The position numbers were made by a program, and so were the translations under genes. This document shows, in pieces, positions 50,917-59,126 of a stretch of DNA of 64,000 nt. The stretch comes from Paenibacillus sp. NAIST15-1 (lineage in GTDB: Bacteria; Bacillota; Bacilli; Paenibacillales; Paenibacillaceae). How positions within the stretch are numbered: position 1 is the stretch's first letter; each line of letters opens with the position of its first letter. Location: the NCBI RefSeq assembly GCF_001894745.1, contig NZ_BBYF01000024.1, positions 1 through 64,000 of the forward strand, read 5' to 3'. The notes beneath the pieces were generated by a model. That model made no database searches and was not told the origin of the DNA. It saw only the letters and a list, made by a program, of their open reading frames with translations.

Positions 50917-52245
50917 ATGAAAAAAGACTTGTTAGAACAGCTAAACCTCTGGCATGAAGAGGATGAATTTGAAAAAATAGTAGGCAAGATTGCGGAAATT
51001 CCCGAACAGGACAGAGACTATGATATAGTTGGCTATTTGGCGAGAGCATTAAACAATCTAAAACGTTACGATGAAGCATTACAGCAACTTTCGACGATCA
51101 AAACGCAAGGCGAGAATGACTTTCTTTGGCATTTTCGTGTAGGGTATGCCTACTACTACCTATCGCAATATGAGGACGCAGTAGCGGCATTCGAAATTGC
51201 GAATAAACTTGATCCCGAAGATGAAGATACTTCGACGTTATTGACATGGAGTCGTCGCGAGGTTGGCCTAACAGACCATCAAGAGAAATCTGAGACAGTG
51301 CAGCCAAACGCAATTGATTCGGTGAAGAATGATATTGAGGCGAATGAGAGGCTTGAACAGGAAAAGGACTTTGGTTTTGCCCAGGTGTACGCTGTGGAGT
51401 TAAAATACAAGCAGCCGCCGATGCTGGACCGAAACATACTTTACGAGAAGATGGAACTTTATACGGGGAAGGTTGATCGCGGAGAACATCATCCGGATTC
51501 TGCGGGACTTGCTGTGTGGGAAGCGAATAGTCAGGAAGATCAGAATTTACTGCATTTTTTCCATTTGAATTATATGGTTGAATATACTGAAGGCGAAATG
51601 CCGGCGCAAACCAGCCTGATGGATACAGAAAGCCGCCCGGTTGCGGACTACGAGTCGGCCATACAGCAGTCCTGGCATTGGCGGGAAGCCGCTCAAGTCG
51701 TGAGTGATTGCGAGCACTCGCTGCTGTTGATCGACATGATGGCATCGGGACTCGATCCCAAATCGCGGCTGCAGCTGTTCACCGGCTCGCTGCGGGCGGT
51801 GCTGGAAACGGCGCCTTGCGACGCCATCTATTTCCGGGAAAGCGACAAGCTCGTCGAACCTAGCGCTTATCTGGCGGCGATTGAAGAAGGAGAACTGCTA
51901 TATGGTGCGCTGAACATTCGTTTTTATAATGTTGAAGGCACAGGCAGCGGCCGCCCTGAAGGTCTGATGGATTCATTGGGACTTGTCGCGCTTGGCATTC
52001 CGGATGTTCAGTGTCATTATTACGATCTGGAGCCTGATGAAGTAGCCGGAAATTTGCTTAATATCGCCTATTATTTATTCGACCGCGGGGACGTTATTGC
52101 CGACGGGGAAACAATTGGTTTCACCGAAGAGATGCGCTGGCGCTGCGAGCACCAATACGGGCTGGCCGCACCGCACCGGGTTGTCATCGATATAGATCCG
52201 GGAGAACCTTATTATGCCGGCAGTCAAGGCGCGGAGCAGTCGTAA
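50917..52245 (+). CDS. TPR-repeat protein with a DUF4261 domain
   Basis: A 442-aa soluble protein. The N-terminal 125 residues hold tetratricopeptide-like repeats (YDIVGYLARALNNLKRYDEA; FRVGYAYYYLSQYEDAVAAF). From about 160 onward comes a DUF4261-type domain (MLDRNILYEKMELY, SLGLVALGIPDVQCHYYDLE, NLLNIAYYLFDRGDVIADGE). DUF4261 proteins are of unknown function and frequent in Bacilli. ATG 50917 with AAGGAGGT seven bases before. The second half has much higher GC than the first, so the gene straddles a composition step after the mobile region. Confidence 0.85.
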   Translation: MKKDLLEQLNLWHEEDEFEKIVGKIAEIPEQDRDYDIVGYLARALNNLKRYDEALQQLSTIKTQGENDFLWHFRVGYAYYYLSQYEDAVAAFEIANKLDPEDEDTSTLLTWSRREVGLTDHQEKSETVQPNAIDSVKNDIEANERLEQEKDFGFAQVYAVELKYKQPPMLDRNILYEKMELYTGKVDRGEHHPDSAGLAVWEANSQEDQNLLHFFHLNYMVEYTEGEMPAQTSLMDTESRPVADYESAIQQSWHWREAAQVVSDCEHSLLLIDMMASGLDPKSRLQLFTGSLRAVLETAPCDAIYFRESDKLVEPSAYLAAIEEGELLYGALNIRFYNVEGTGSGRPEGLMDSLGLVALGIPDVQCHYYDLEPDEVAGNLLNIAYYLFDRGDVIADGETIGFTEEMRWRCEHQYGLAAPHRVVIDIDPGEPYYAGSQGAEQS

Positions 52246-53107
52246 ACAGCAGTTACCCATCGGCGATGGTGCCTATGTTGCATAGATAGTAAAAGTTAAA
52301 AGGAAATTTACACACAATTATTTAATTATTGGGAAATCCATGCATTAATACACAAAACCCTTCATAAGGAACTGATTTATTTTATTTATTAATGATGCAT
52401 GGAATGATGAGAGTAAGTTTGTTAGAGGGCTTGCTCATTCAGCTTTAGATGACATAAATATGTTTTGCAAATAATCACGCTTCAGAGATCACATCTGAGG
52501 CGTTTTTTTATTGAGGGGGTGAAGATAAACTAAAGGCGGCTTTGTAATGACCTACACGGAATCTCATCCAATGAGGAAGGTCATAACTAGCTATTCCCTT
52601 TCTATGGCCACGACTAGCCTGTTGGCGACAAGTATTACCGCAGTACACTGCATCTCTTTTAGAAGAACCAAACTCAGACCCCTACTTCCAGAACCACTGT
52701 CTTCTTTCTTCTCTCTACATTTATCTTTTGTTGAAATCTTGCGAATTCATGAGTTTGAGAGAGGAAACTGAATCATTTATAGGGAGCTTAACAACTAAAA
52801 CTAGATGAGAGTTCTTCAGCCCGTGCCAAAGGGATAAAATGAAGACATCTGCTCGAAATTTCAATGGTAGGTGCCTTTTTGAGTTTTAAAGGTTCCGCTA
52901 GAATGGGAAGCGGCCCATTACCGAACAGCGCTCACCGTTTTGTTAAAATTATAGCCCTATTGAGTCATGCTAAAAAAAGAATACAGACTAGGGCCCAGTG
53001 GCAGCTCCAACGTTAGGCGGGCCTCTCGACTGAACCACAGACAGATGCCTTGTTTATCTTTATTTGTTAAATTTTATGGGTAAATCTAATCTGAAGGAGC
53101 GAAGCAA
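52246..53107 (+). other. Intergenic region before the DJ-1-like gene
   Basis: A terminator at 52478-52509 and otherwise AT-rich DNA. The 74-codon ORF at 52547-52771 has no ribosome site and a random-looking composition. AAGGAG at 53093-53098 serves the next gene. Confidence 0.5.
52478..52509 (+). terminator. Rho-independent terminator
   Basis: A 9-bp stem (CGCTTCAGA with TCTGAGGCG, one wobble) with loop GATCACA, followed by seven T residues. Confidence 0.85.
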
Positions 53108-54454
53108 TTGAAAATTGTATTACGCATTATTATCTATCTCATCGTTTTTTTCGTCGTCGTAGGGGGGATAGGCGCGGTCGGGTTCGTCAATACGATGAAT
53201 GCCGGAATGTCGGTTTACGATAAAGCCCCCCCTGCATTAATGGATTTGCAGGTGCCGATATATGACTCTAACAAACCGACGGTGGCCGTACTTCTGGCGA
53301 ACGAAGTGACGGAAGTGTTCGATTTTCTCGTCCCGTACGAGATGTTTGCGATGACTGAATCTTACAATGTATACGGCGTTTCCCCCGATCGCGAAATTAA
53401 ATCACTAACTGGTGGACTCGATGTCGTCCCACACTATTCGTTTGACGAAATGGATGCAATGCTCGGCAAAAGCCCGGACATTATCGTCATTCCGTTTATG
53501 CCGATTTTGGATGAGAATAAATATGCGCCTGTCCGTGAATGGATTCGGAAGCACTCGGGTGCCAAGACGACATTGATCTCCATTTGCAACGGGGCTGAAA
53601 ACCTGGCGGATACTGGCTTGTTGAACGGCAAATCGGCCGCGACGCACTGGGGAGACATGAACAGACTCATTAAAAAATATCCGGAAATCCAGTGGGTGAA
53701 TGATCGGCGCTACGTCCCACAAGGCAATATCGTATCCTCTGCCGGTCTGACATCCGGGATCGACGCTACGCTATATGTCATCTCCAAGCAACTGGGCGAG
53801 GCGGCGGCGAAGAAAGTGGCGAAAGAGATGAACTATCCCTCTTACGAGTATGTGACAAACCCGCAAATGAAACCGTTCGTTGCCGGATTGAGCGATATAA
53901 CATACGTACTGAACAACGCTTATCAATGGAACAAAGTAAAGGCGGGCGTGCTGGTATATAACGGCGCCGATGAACTGGATTTGTCCGCCGTATTCGATAC
54001 GTACGCCGCTTCCGGTACGACGACGACGTTGACCGTTTCCAGCTCGAGCAAACCAATCGTAACGAAACACGGCCTAAACCTAGTCGCACGTTATCAGATA
54101 AAAAACGTGCCGAAACTAGAGAAAATGATTGTCGTTGGTGCCGATGCCGAATCTGCAGCCGCCGAAGACATCAACCAATGGAAGAACAGCGGCCACAGCG
54201 CGAAACTGCTGTTCCTGCACCGCAACGCGGCGGATCGGTTTGCAATGGATCCCGCATTCGAGGATTTGGCCGAGCAAGAGGATATCCAGACGGCGAAATT
54301 TGCCGCCAAACGGCTCGAATATCGCACCACCGACCACCTAAAGCTGGAAGGCAGCTCCTTCTCTTTTGAATCGTTTGGCGTACCGGTTTTACTCGGTATC
54401 TTGTCCTTGCTCATGGCTTTTTTCATCGATCGGCGCTTCATCCGCAGGAAATAG
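53108..54454 (+). CDS. Membrane-anchored double DJ-1/PfpI-like protein
   Basis: A 448-aa protein with a transmembrane helix at each end (IIIYLIVFFVVVGGIGAVG; VPVLLGILSLLMAFFI). Between them are two GATase1-like (DJ-1/PfpI) domains. The first (about 57-240) is well kept: VAVLLANEVTEVFDFLVPYE, DIIVIPFMPI and the nucleophile elbow LISICNGAENLADTGLL (Cys), with SAAT and SSAGLTSGIDATLYV. The second (about 285-400: AGVLVYNGADELDLSAVFDT, KMIVVGAD) lacks the Cys. It resembles the sensor part of GlxA-type AraC regulators but has no DNA-binding domain. TTG start with AAGGAG nine bases before. Confidence 0.85.
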   Translation: MKIVLRIIIYLIVFFVVVGGIGAVGFVNTMNAGMSVYDKAPPALMDLQVPIYDSNKPTVAVLLANEVTEVFDFLVPYEMFAMTESYNVYGVSPDREIKSLTGGLDVVPHYSFDEMDAMLGKSPDIIVIPFMPILDENKYAPVREWIRKHSGAKTTLISICNGAENLADTGLLNGKSAATHWGDMNRLIKKYPEIQWVNDRRYVPQGNIVSSAGLTSGIDATLYVISKQLGEAAAKKVAKEMNYPSYEYVTNPQMKPFVAGLSDITYVLNNAYQWNKVKAGVLVYNGADELDLSAVFDTYAASGTTTTLTVSSSSKPIVTKHGLNLVARYQIKNVPKLEKMIVVGADAESAAAEDINQWKNSGHSAKLLFLHRNAADRFAMDPAFEDLAEQEDIQTAKFAAKRLEYRTTDHLKLEGSSFSFESFGVPVLLGILSLLMAFFIDRRFIRRK

Positions 54455-54777
54455 GAATCGTCTGCAAATGAAGCGCATCGAGGGATGAATTAGTTTGCGA
54501 GACTCAGCAATAGGTATTGGATATAATTCACTAAACTATCCTTTTAATAAAAGGACGATCCCACACCGTTGCGTGGGCTATGTTCTCCTCCTTACATTCC
54601 ATTTCCAAATATATAATTAAAGAGCGTATACGGGGAGCATGTAATGCTTAAAAAGGCACCCTATCTTAATCAAAGCACTAAGAAAACACTTTATTTTCTT
54701 CTGACAATAAGAAATATCAGAAGCCTGTCTCCATTAGAATGATTGGAAACAGGCTTCTATTTATTGATCCCTGTTAT
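54455..54777. other. Convergent intergenic region
   Basis: No ORF. The region separates the DJ-1-like gene from the minus-strand lipoprotein gene and holds a bidirectional terminator at 54719-54759. Confidence 0.6.
54719..54759. terminator. Bidirectional terminator
   Basis: A 10-bp perfect stem (AGAAGCCTGT with ACAGGCTTCT) around a 21-base loop, with A/T-rich flanks on both sides. Confidence 0.8.
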
Positions 54778-55428
54778 TTATTTGACCGTTATATTTCCGG
54801 AAGTTGTTTGGAGATTCACATGAAATGAGCCATTCCCCGTCTGTCCCTGTGTCTTTCTGTTATTTTGTTGAGAATGATTCAAAGGAATACCCATAGCTCG
54901 TCTGCCACTACCCGATTGCAAAAGCCAGTTTATGTTGGAGTCCTTGTCTTCTAGATTTAAAAGGATGCTGCCGCTTTTGACAGAGATATTGATGTCACTA
55001 TTTATTTTTACATAGTCAAGCGATACATTTCCACTACTTCCTTGGATATCGAGTTTCTGTGTGCTCAGATTGATTATCTTTACATTACCGGAAGAACCGT
55101 CTAACGTTACTTTTCTCTCATAATTGTTTGGAACACGAACGGATAGCTGAGGCATTTTTCCGATATTTACGATGTTTCTAATATCACTCTTAAGCCGAAT
55201 TTTGATGTTGTCTTTTTCCTTATCTATAACAATTTCAGGTCCATTACTAATTGCTTCAAGTGACTCTATATCTGCTGATTCTACTATTAATGTTGTGCTG
55301 CCGTGGTCGATATGGATGTTTTCTATCCCCTTTAATGACACAGCGTGTGCAGCATTTTCTTGGTAAGAACTACATGCACTAAGGAAAAGTATCACCATCA
55401 AAAGTAAACCAATGCAATATTTTTTCAT
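54778..55428 (-). CDS. Lipoprotein with a DUF4097-like beta-repeat domain
   Basis: A 216-aa lipoprotein (IGLLLMVILFLSACSS, lipobox LSAC). The mature part is made of short strand repeats: ENIHIDHGSTTLIVESAD, VTLDGSSGNVKI, LDIQGSSGNVSLDYV, VSVKSGSILLNL, LQTTSGNITVK. The recurring S-G-N-V/I pattern is that of DUF4097 (beta-solenoid) proteins, often linked to envelope-stress or adhesin-like systems. It is transcribed away from the MerR operon from its own promoter with the same dyad, so both directions are probably controlled together. Confidence 0.85.
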   Translation of the reverse strand: MKKYCIGLLLMVILFLSACSSYQENAAHAVSLKGIENIHIDHGSTTLIVESADIESLEAISNGPEIVIDKEKDNIKIRLKSDIRNIVNIGKMPQLSVRVPNNYERKVTLDGSSGNVKIINLSTQKLDIQGSSGNVSLDYVKINSDINISVKSGSILLNLEDKDSNINWLLQSGSGRRAMGIPLNHSQQNNRKTQGQTGNGSFHVNLQTTSGNITVK

Positions 55429-55466
55429 TTACTCACCTCATCACTATTCTTCATGATTGTGAACTG

Positions 55467-55497
55467 ATTATATAAGATTACGTTGCGTCAACATCAA
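55467..55497 (-). promoter_or_regulatory. MerR-type promoter, minus strand (lipoprotein gene)
   Basis: Read on the minus strand: -35 TTGATG (55492-55497), a 19-bp spacer, -10 TATAAT (55467-55472). The spacer contains TTGACGCAACGTAA, the same ACGTTGCGT core (55480-55488) as in the plus-strand promoter. Confidence 0.7.
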
Positions 55498-55536
55498 GTT
55501 AACTTGTGCAATCAAAGAATTTTCTAATGAAAACAC

Positions 55537-55567
55537 TTGAAAGTGACGTTGCGTCATTTTGTATAAT
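55537..55567 (+). promoter_or_regulatory. MerR-type promoter, plus strand
   Basis: -35 TTGAAA (55537-55542), a 19-bp spacer, -10 TATAAT (55562-55567). The spacer holds the dyad TGACGTTGCGTCA (55544-55556). A long spacer with a central dyad is the hallmark of promoters activated by MerR proteins; a merR gene is downstream. Confidence 0.8.
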
Positions 55568-55654
55568 CAAGCCAATGGGTAAGCTCTTCATCACTTATGT
55601 CTGTTAAGTCGGCTAAGGGGAAGAGGAGATTTATTATAAAAGGGGAGAGTAGAT

Positions 55655-55804
55655 ATGAAACAAGGAGACATCATTATTTATGCATGTGTAATTATAGGAG
55701 CAGGAATTGGACTTATGATTGATCAAGCATTTCCAGGCGTATTAGTCGGTCTAGGATTAGGATATTTAATCAAACATGGTCTATATAAAGATCAAGAAAA
55801 TTGA
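55655..55804 (+). CDS. 49-aa small membrane protein
   Basis: ATG 55655 with AAAGGGGAGAG ten bases before, stop at 55802-55804. Two short hydrophobic segments (IIIYACVIIGAGIGLMI; GVLVGLGLGYLIK) joined by DQAFP, rich in Gly, and a charged end (YKDQEN). First gene behind the MerR-type promoter and 30 bases before merR. No family known to me. It may assist the GAP-family exporter of the same operon. Confidence 0.75.
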   Translation: MKQGDIIIYACVIIGAGIGLMIDQAFPGVLVGLGLGYLIKHGLYKDQEN

Positions 55805-55834
55805 TCTTATCTGAATTGTCGGAGGTGTCTGTAA

Positions 55835-56608
55835 TTGATACATATTAAAGAAGTTGCAAAAAAAACGAATATCACGGTCAGAACACTTCGGTACTATGAT
55901 CAGATCGGATTATTGACGGCACCGTCCAAAACAGAAGGGGGCCATCGTCTGTATTCAGAAGAGGAACTGAAGAAGCTTCAATACATCCAATTTCTGAAGG
56001 GAATTGGTTACAAGTTGCAAGAGATTAAAAGTATGTTATACGACTCTAAATGGAATTGGACGAACAGTTTGAAAAACCAGTTAGCCTATATCCTTGAAGA
56101 GCAAGAAAGATTAAGGAGTATAGAGTCGTCACTGCGGGAATTGATAACCGGGATTGCGGTAGAAGACGGGGATGAGCGGCTTGCGATACAGAAACTTATT
56201 CAGTTATCGAATCAACATAAAAAAAGATTGCCGACCATCAAGGAAAGCATGTTTAACGATAAGGAAATAGAGCTTTGGACAAAACTCCCAAAAATGAGTG
56301 GGGAAGACCCTGATTCTATGGAGTGGATTGCATTGCTAGGTCAGATAAAACGATATACGAAAGATGATCCTGCTTCATCACGAGTGCAAAACATAATACG
56401 GCGCATGATAGAAAAACAATTGGAAGATTTCAAAGGAGAAGACGAATTTGTGAATAAATTATGGGAGCTGAGGAAATCTCCAAAGCAATCTGAGAGTCTT
56501 GGCCTATATCCTATAGATAAGGAAGTTCTTGATTTTATGGAGCGAGCCTATGACATTCACATTTCTTCCATACAGAACTCTTCCATGGAGCAAGGAGGAG
56601 AATCGTGA
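55835..56608 (+). CDS. MerR family transcriptional regulator
   Basis: A 257-aa activator. The N-terminal DNA-binding domain is typical: IKEVAKKTNITVRTLRYYDQ, LYSEEELKKLQYIQFLKGIG, then a long dimerisation helix (LKNQLAYILEEQERLRSIES). The C-terminal part (about 120-257) is helical and TipAS-like in length; no Cys cluster for metals is present, so it should sense an organic or envelope signal. TTG start with GGAGGTG seven bases before. Both promoters with 19-bp spacers upstream are its likely targets. The stop overlaps the next start by 4 bases. Confidence 0.92.
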   Translation: MIHIKEVAKKTNITVRTLRYYDQIGLLTAPSKTEGGHRLYSEEELKKLQYIQFLKGIGYKLQEIKSMLYDSKWNWTNSLKNQLAYILEEQERLRSIESSLRELITGIAVEDGDERLAIQKLIQLSNQHKKRLPTIKESMFNDKEIELWTKLPKMSGEDPDSMEWIALLGQIKRYTKDDPASSRVQNIIRRMIEKQLEDFKGEDEFVNKLWELRKSPKQSESLGLYPIDKEVLDFMERAYDIHISSIQNSSMEQGGES

Positions 56609-57261
56609 CTCTTGAACTCCTTTCTATGGTAGGGGGATTAGCCTTATTAGACACGCTTAGCCCTGCAACATTGGGGGTGACGGTATATTTGCTGTTGACT
56701 GAAAAGGAGCGATTAGGTTCACGCTTAATGATTTATTTATTGACGGTCGCAGTCATTTATTTTTCAGTAGGCGTTGCTTTCATGTTAGGTCTGGATGTGT
56801 TTCTGGCTAGTTTCTCTTCCATTTTTCAAAATCGGATTGTAAGTTGGGCTATGCTGATCATTGGGGGAATTCTGTTTATAGCCAGCTTCTACTACCCAAA
56901 GAGTAAAAAGTCGGATTTGCCAAGGCCGAAGTCAAAAAGTAAGACATCCATGATTGCACTCGGTTTCACGACATCATTGATTGAGGTAGGTGCAGCATTT
57001 CCGTATTTTGCTGCGATTGGACTTATGAATACCTCAAATTTATCCGTTTTTCAGTGGCTCCCAATTATGGTAGGTTATAATTTTATAATGGTTCTCCCGC
57101 CATTAATCCTGTTTACATTGCATTTATTATTAGGGCGAGTGATGAAAAGGCCATTAGAAAGGCTTCAAATCAAGCTTTCGAAGCATTCGGGATCGGCTGT
57201 TTCGTGGGTCATGTGTATCGTGGGGGCGATTATGATTTTCTATAGTTTGGATTATCTGTAG
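56605..57261 (+). CDS. GAP-family (LysE-superfamily) membrane protein
   Basis: A 218-aa integral membrane protein with six helices (for example MIYLLTVAVIYFSVGVAFML, IVSWAMLIIGGILFIASFYY, WVMCIVGAIMIFYSLDYL) and a basic middle loop (PKSKKSDLPRPKSKSK). The start (LLSMVGGLALLDTLSPATLG) and the middle (ALGFTTSLIEVGAAFPYFAA) match GAP family proteins, which in mycobacteria export glycopeptidolipids. GTG start overlapping merR, so translation is coupled. A likely exporter controlled by the MerR protein; substrate unknown. Confidence 0.85.
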   Translation: MTLELLSMVGGLALLDTLSPATLGVTVYLLLTEKERLGSRLMIYLLTVAVIYFSVGVAFMLGLDVFLASFSSIFQNRIVSWAMLIIGGILFIASFYYPKSKKSDLPRPKSKSKTSMIALGFTTSLIEVGAAFPYFAAIGLMNTSNLSVFQWLPIMVGYNFIMVLPPLILFTLHLLLGRVMKRPLERLQIKLSKHSGSAVSWVMCIVGAIMIFYSLDYL

Positions 57262-57279
57262 GGAGTTTTATAAACCTAT

Positions 57280-57302
57280 GAGGGGCGATGGCCCCTCTTT
57301 TT
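57280..57302. terminator. Terminator between convergent genes
   Basis: A 7-bp perfect stem (GAGGGGC with GCCCCTC) with loop GATG, followed by TTTTT. Confidence 0.9.
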
Positions 57303-57385
57303 CATGATTACCTGATTCCATACATAAGCATGCAGTTTCCATGACCCATCCTTCTCCTGATGGTAAATAAGCCAGTTGGTTCACT

Positions 57386-58147
57386 TTACTCTGCAATGAT
57401 AAGCTTCGTTCGTATCGACGTAAACTGCGGCGGGTAATTGGGATCGATATTCGCATCGGTAATAATGGCGTTTACGTTATCTAGTGGTGTAATGGCAATC
57501 TTAACGTCTTTTCCGAATTTGGTGCTGTCTGCTACGACATACACTTCTTTGGACAGTTCGATCATCTTCTTGCGTGTAATGGCTTCCTCCATATTGTAAT
57601 CTGAGATCCCTCGTTCCATCGTAATGCCGCTGCAGCAGATAAACGCTTTTCGAATATTCAATTCATGAAAATTGAAAATATAATCGTACGCGACTACGGA
57701 ATGTTCCTCTTTGCGTATTTTTCCTCCGATAATAATCAGTTCAACATCGGTATTCATGAGCTCACTGATCACGGGAATGGAGTTGGTGACCACCGTGAGA
57801 TTGTTCTTGCTTTTGATAAACTTGGCTATGTGATAGGTGGTGGAGCCACTGTCAATATAGATGCAATCCCCATCGTCGATCATCTCGCTGCATATTTTAC
57901 CGATGTTTTCTTTTGCCTCAAATAAGGTAACCATTCGCTCATCCATGGAGGATTCTCCATACTTCGACTCCACGATTTTAATACCGCCATATATCTTTTC
58001 GATCTTCCCTTGCTTGGTCAATAGATTCAGATCTCGTCGTAGTGTATCCACGGAGACCGCTAATTCGGTTGCCAGCTCAGGCAGTTTAAGAACCTTTTTG
58101 ATGGTAAGCAATTCTATAATCTTCTGTTGTCTTTCAAGTGGCAGCAT
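57386..58147 (-). CDS. DeoR family transcriptional regulator
   Basis: A 253-aa repressor type. The N-terminal winged helix (MLPLERQQKIIELLTIKK, LATELAVSVDTLRRDLNLL) is followed by the DeoR sensor domain (DGDCIYIDSGSTTYHIAKFI, ELIIIGGKIRKEEHSVV, YVVADSTKFGKD), which normally binds a phosphorylated small molecule. It is divergent from the phosphonate cluster with a 226-base gap, so it probably controls it. A DeoR partner is unusual for this pathway, which elsewhere often has LysR or GntR regulators. Confidence 0.93.
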   Translation of the reverse strand: MLPLERQQKIIELLTIKKVLKLPELATELAVSVDTLRRDLNLLTKQGKIEKIYGGIKIVESKYGESSMDERMVTLFEAKENIGKICSEMIDDGDCIYIDSGSTTYHIAKFIKSKNNLTVVTNSIPVISELMNTDVELIIIGGKIRKEEHSVVAYDYIFNFHELNIRKAFICCSGITMERGISDYNMEEAITRKKMIELSKEVYVVADSTKFGKDVKIAITPLDNVNAIITDANIDPNYPPQFTSIRTKLIIAE

Positions 58148-58373
58148 AAGTTCACCTATTATCGATTGATATTGTTACCTATAGTGTAACGACTGCACCG
58201 TTCACATTCAATTAAATTTGACTATATATTTCAACTGAACATGAAATATGGCGCACAATATATGCAAAATATATGAAGTATATATGCATGATTTACTCAA
58301 CATTTACATAAAAGTGCATTTGATTTGATCGTTGATTTATATAATGGGGGTGTGACTAAGGGAGGTGAGCCGT
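58148..58373. promoter_or_regulatory. Divergent control region deoR / phosphonate cluster
   Basis: AT-rich DNA with a consensus -10 (TATAAT, 58340-58345) for the plus-strand operon; a -35 is unclear (CATTTG at 58317-58322 has the right spacing). Repeats of ATATATG (58259, 58270, 58281) might be part of the DeoR operator. Confidence 0.5.
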
Positions 58374-59126
58374 TTGCTTAAGCTGCAACATATCAGCAAA
58401 CAATTTGACGGCAAAATGGTGCTCCAAGATATCAGCTTAGAGATAGGTTCTGGTGAGATTGTATCGCTTCTCGGCCCTAGCGGGAGCGGGAAAACGACAC
58501 TGCTCAATATTATTCTTGGCCTAACGAAGCTGGATCATGGCAGCATTATGTATAACGGCTTGGACATGACACATGTATCCATGAAAAAGCGCGGCTTTAA
58601 TATCGTATTTCAGGATTATGCGTTATTTCCGAATCTGAATGCTTACGAGAATATCATCTATGGGTTGCGCAATAAGAAAGGAAGCGTGAGTGAGCGGGAG
58701 GTTCAAGACTATATTGAGTTTTTGGAACTGAAGCCGCATCTGAGCAAGCGAATCAGTGAATTATCAGGCGGACAGAAGCAGAGAGTGGCTTTAGCTAGAA
58801 CTTTGGTTACGAAGCCGAAGATTCTGCTGCTAGACGAACCGCTCAGCGCATTGGATGGAGTCATTAAAGAATCGATCAAACAACGTATCCAATCGATTGC
58901 CAGGGAGTTCAAGCTCACGACGATCATTGTTACCCATGATCCTGAGGAAGCATTAACCCTTTCCGATAAAATTTTGATTATCAATCAAGGCACAATCTCG
59001 CAATATGGCACACCGAGAGAGATTATTGGGCAGCCGAGCAATGATTTTGTAAAACAGTTTATTATCAAGCAGTTGCAGATTAAGCGGCAGAATATATTCA
59101 ATCTGTTTGGTGAGCGATATGCATAG
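58374..59126 (+). CDS. ABC transporter ATPase, 2-aminoethylphosphonate type
   Basis: A 250-aa ATPase of the Fe3+/spermidine/phosphonate import class. Walker A GPSGSGKTT, Q-loop VFQDYALFPNL, signature LSGGQKQRVALARTL, Walker B ILLLDEPLSALD, H-loop IIVTHDPEEAL. The downstream genes define its substrate. I start at TTG 58374, eight bases after AAGGGAGG; the GTG at 58365 lies in the ribosome site itself. It lacks the long regulatory C-terminal domain of MalK-type ATPases. Confidence 0.9.
   Translation: MLKLQHISKQFDGKMVLQDISLEIGSGEIVSLLGPSGSGKTTLLNIILGLTKLDHGSIMYNGLDMTHVSMKKRGFNIVFQDYALFPNLNAYENIIYGLRNKKGSVSEREVQDYIEFLELKPHLSKRISELSGGQKQRVALARTLVTKPKILLLDEPLSALDGVIKESIKQRIQSIAREFKLTTIIVTHDPEEALTLSDKILIINQGTISQYGTPREIIGQPSNDFVKQFIIKQLQIKRQNIFNLFGERYA

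Noticed and set aside
50917-52245. Rap-like receptor paired with the 48-aa secreted peptide
   Set aside because: It has TPR-like repeats only in its first quarter and a DUF4261-type domain after that; it lies beyond the element border.
52547-52771. 74-codon ORF between the TPR and DJ-1-like genes
   Set aside because: No ribosome site at its start and no recognisable pattern.
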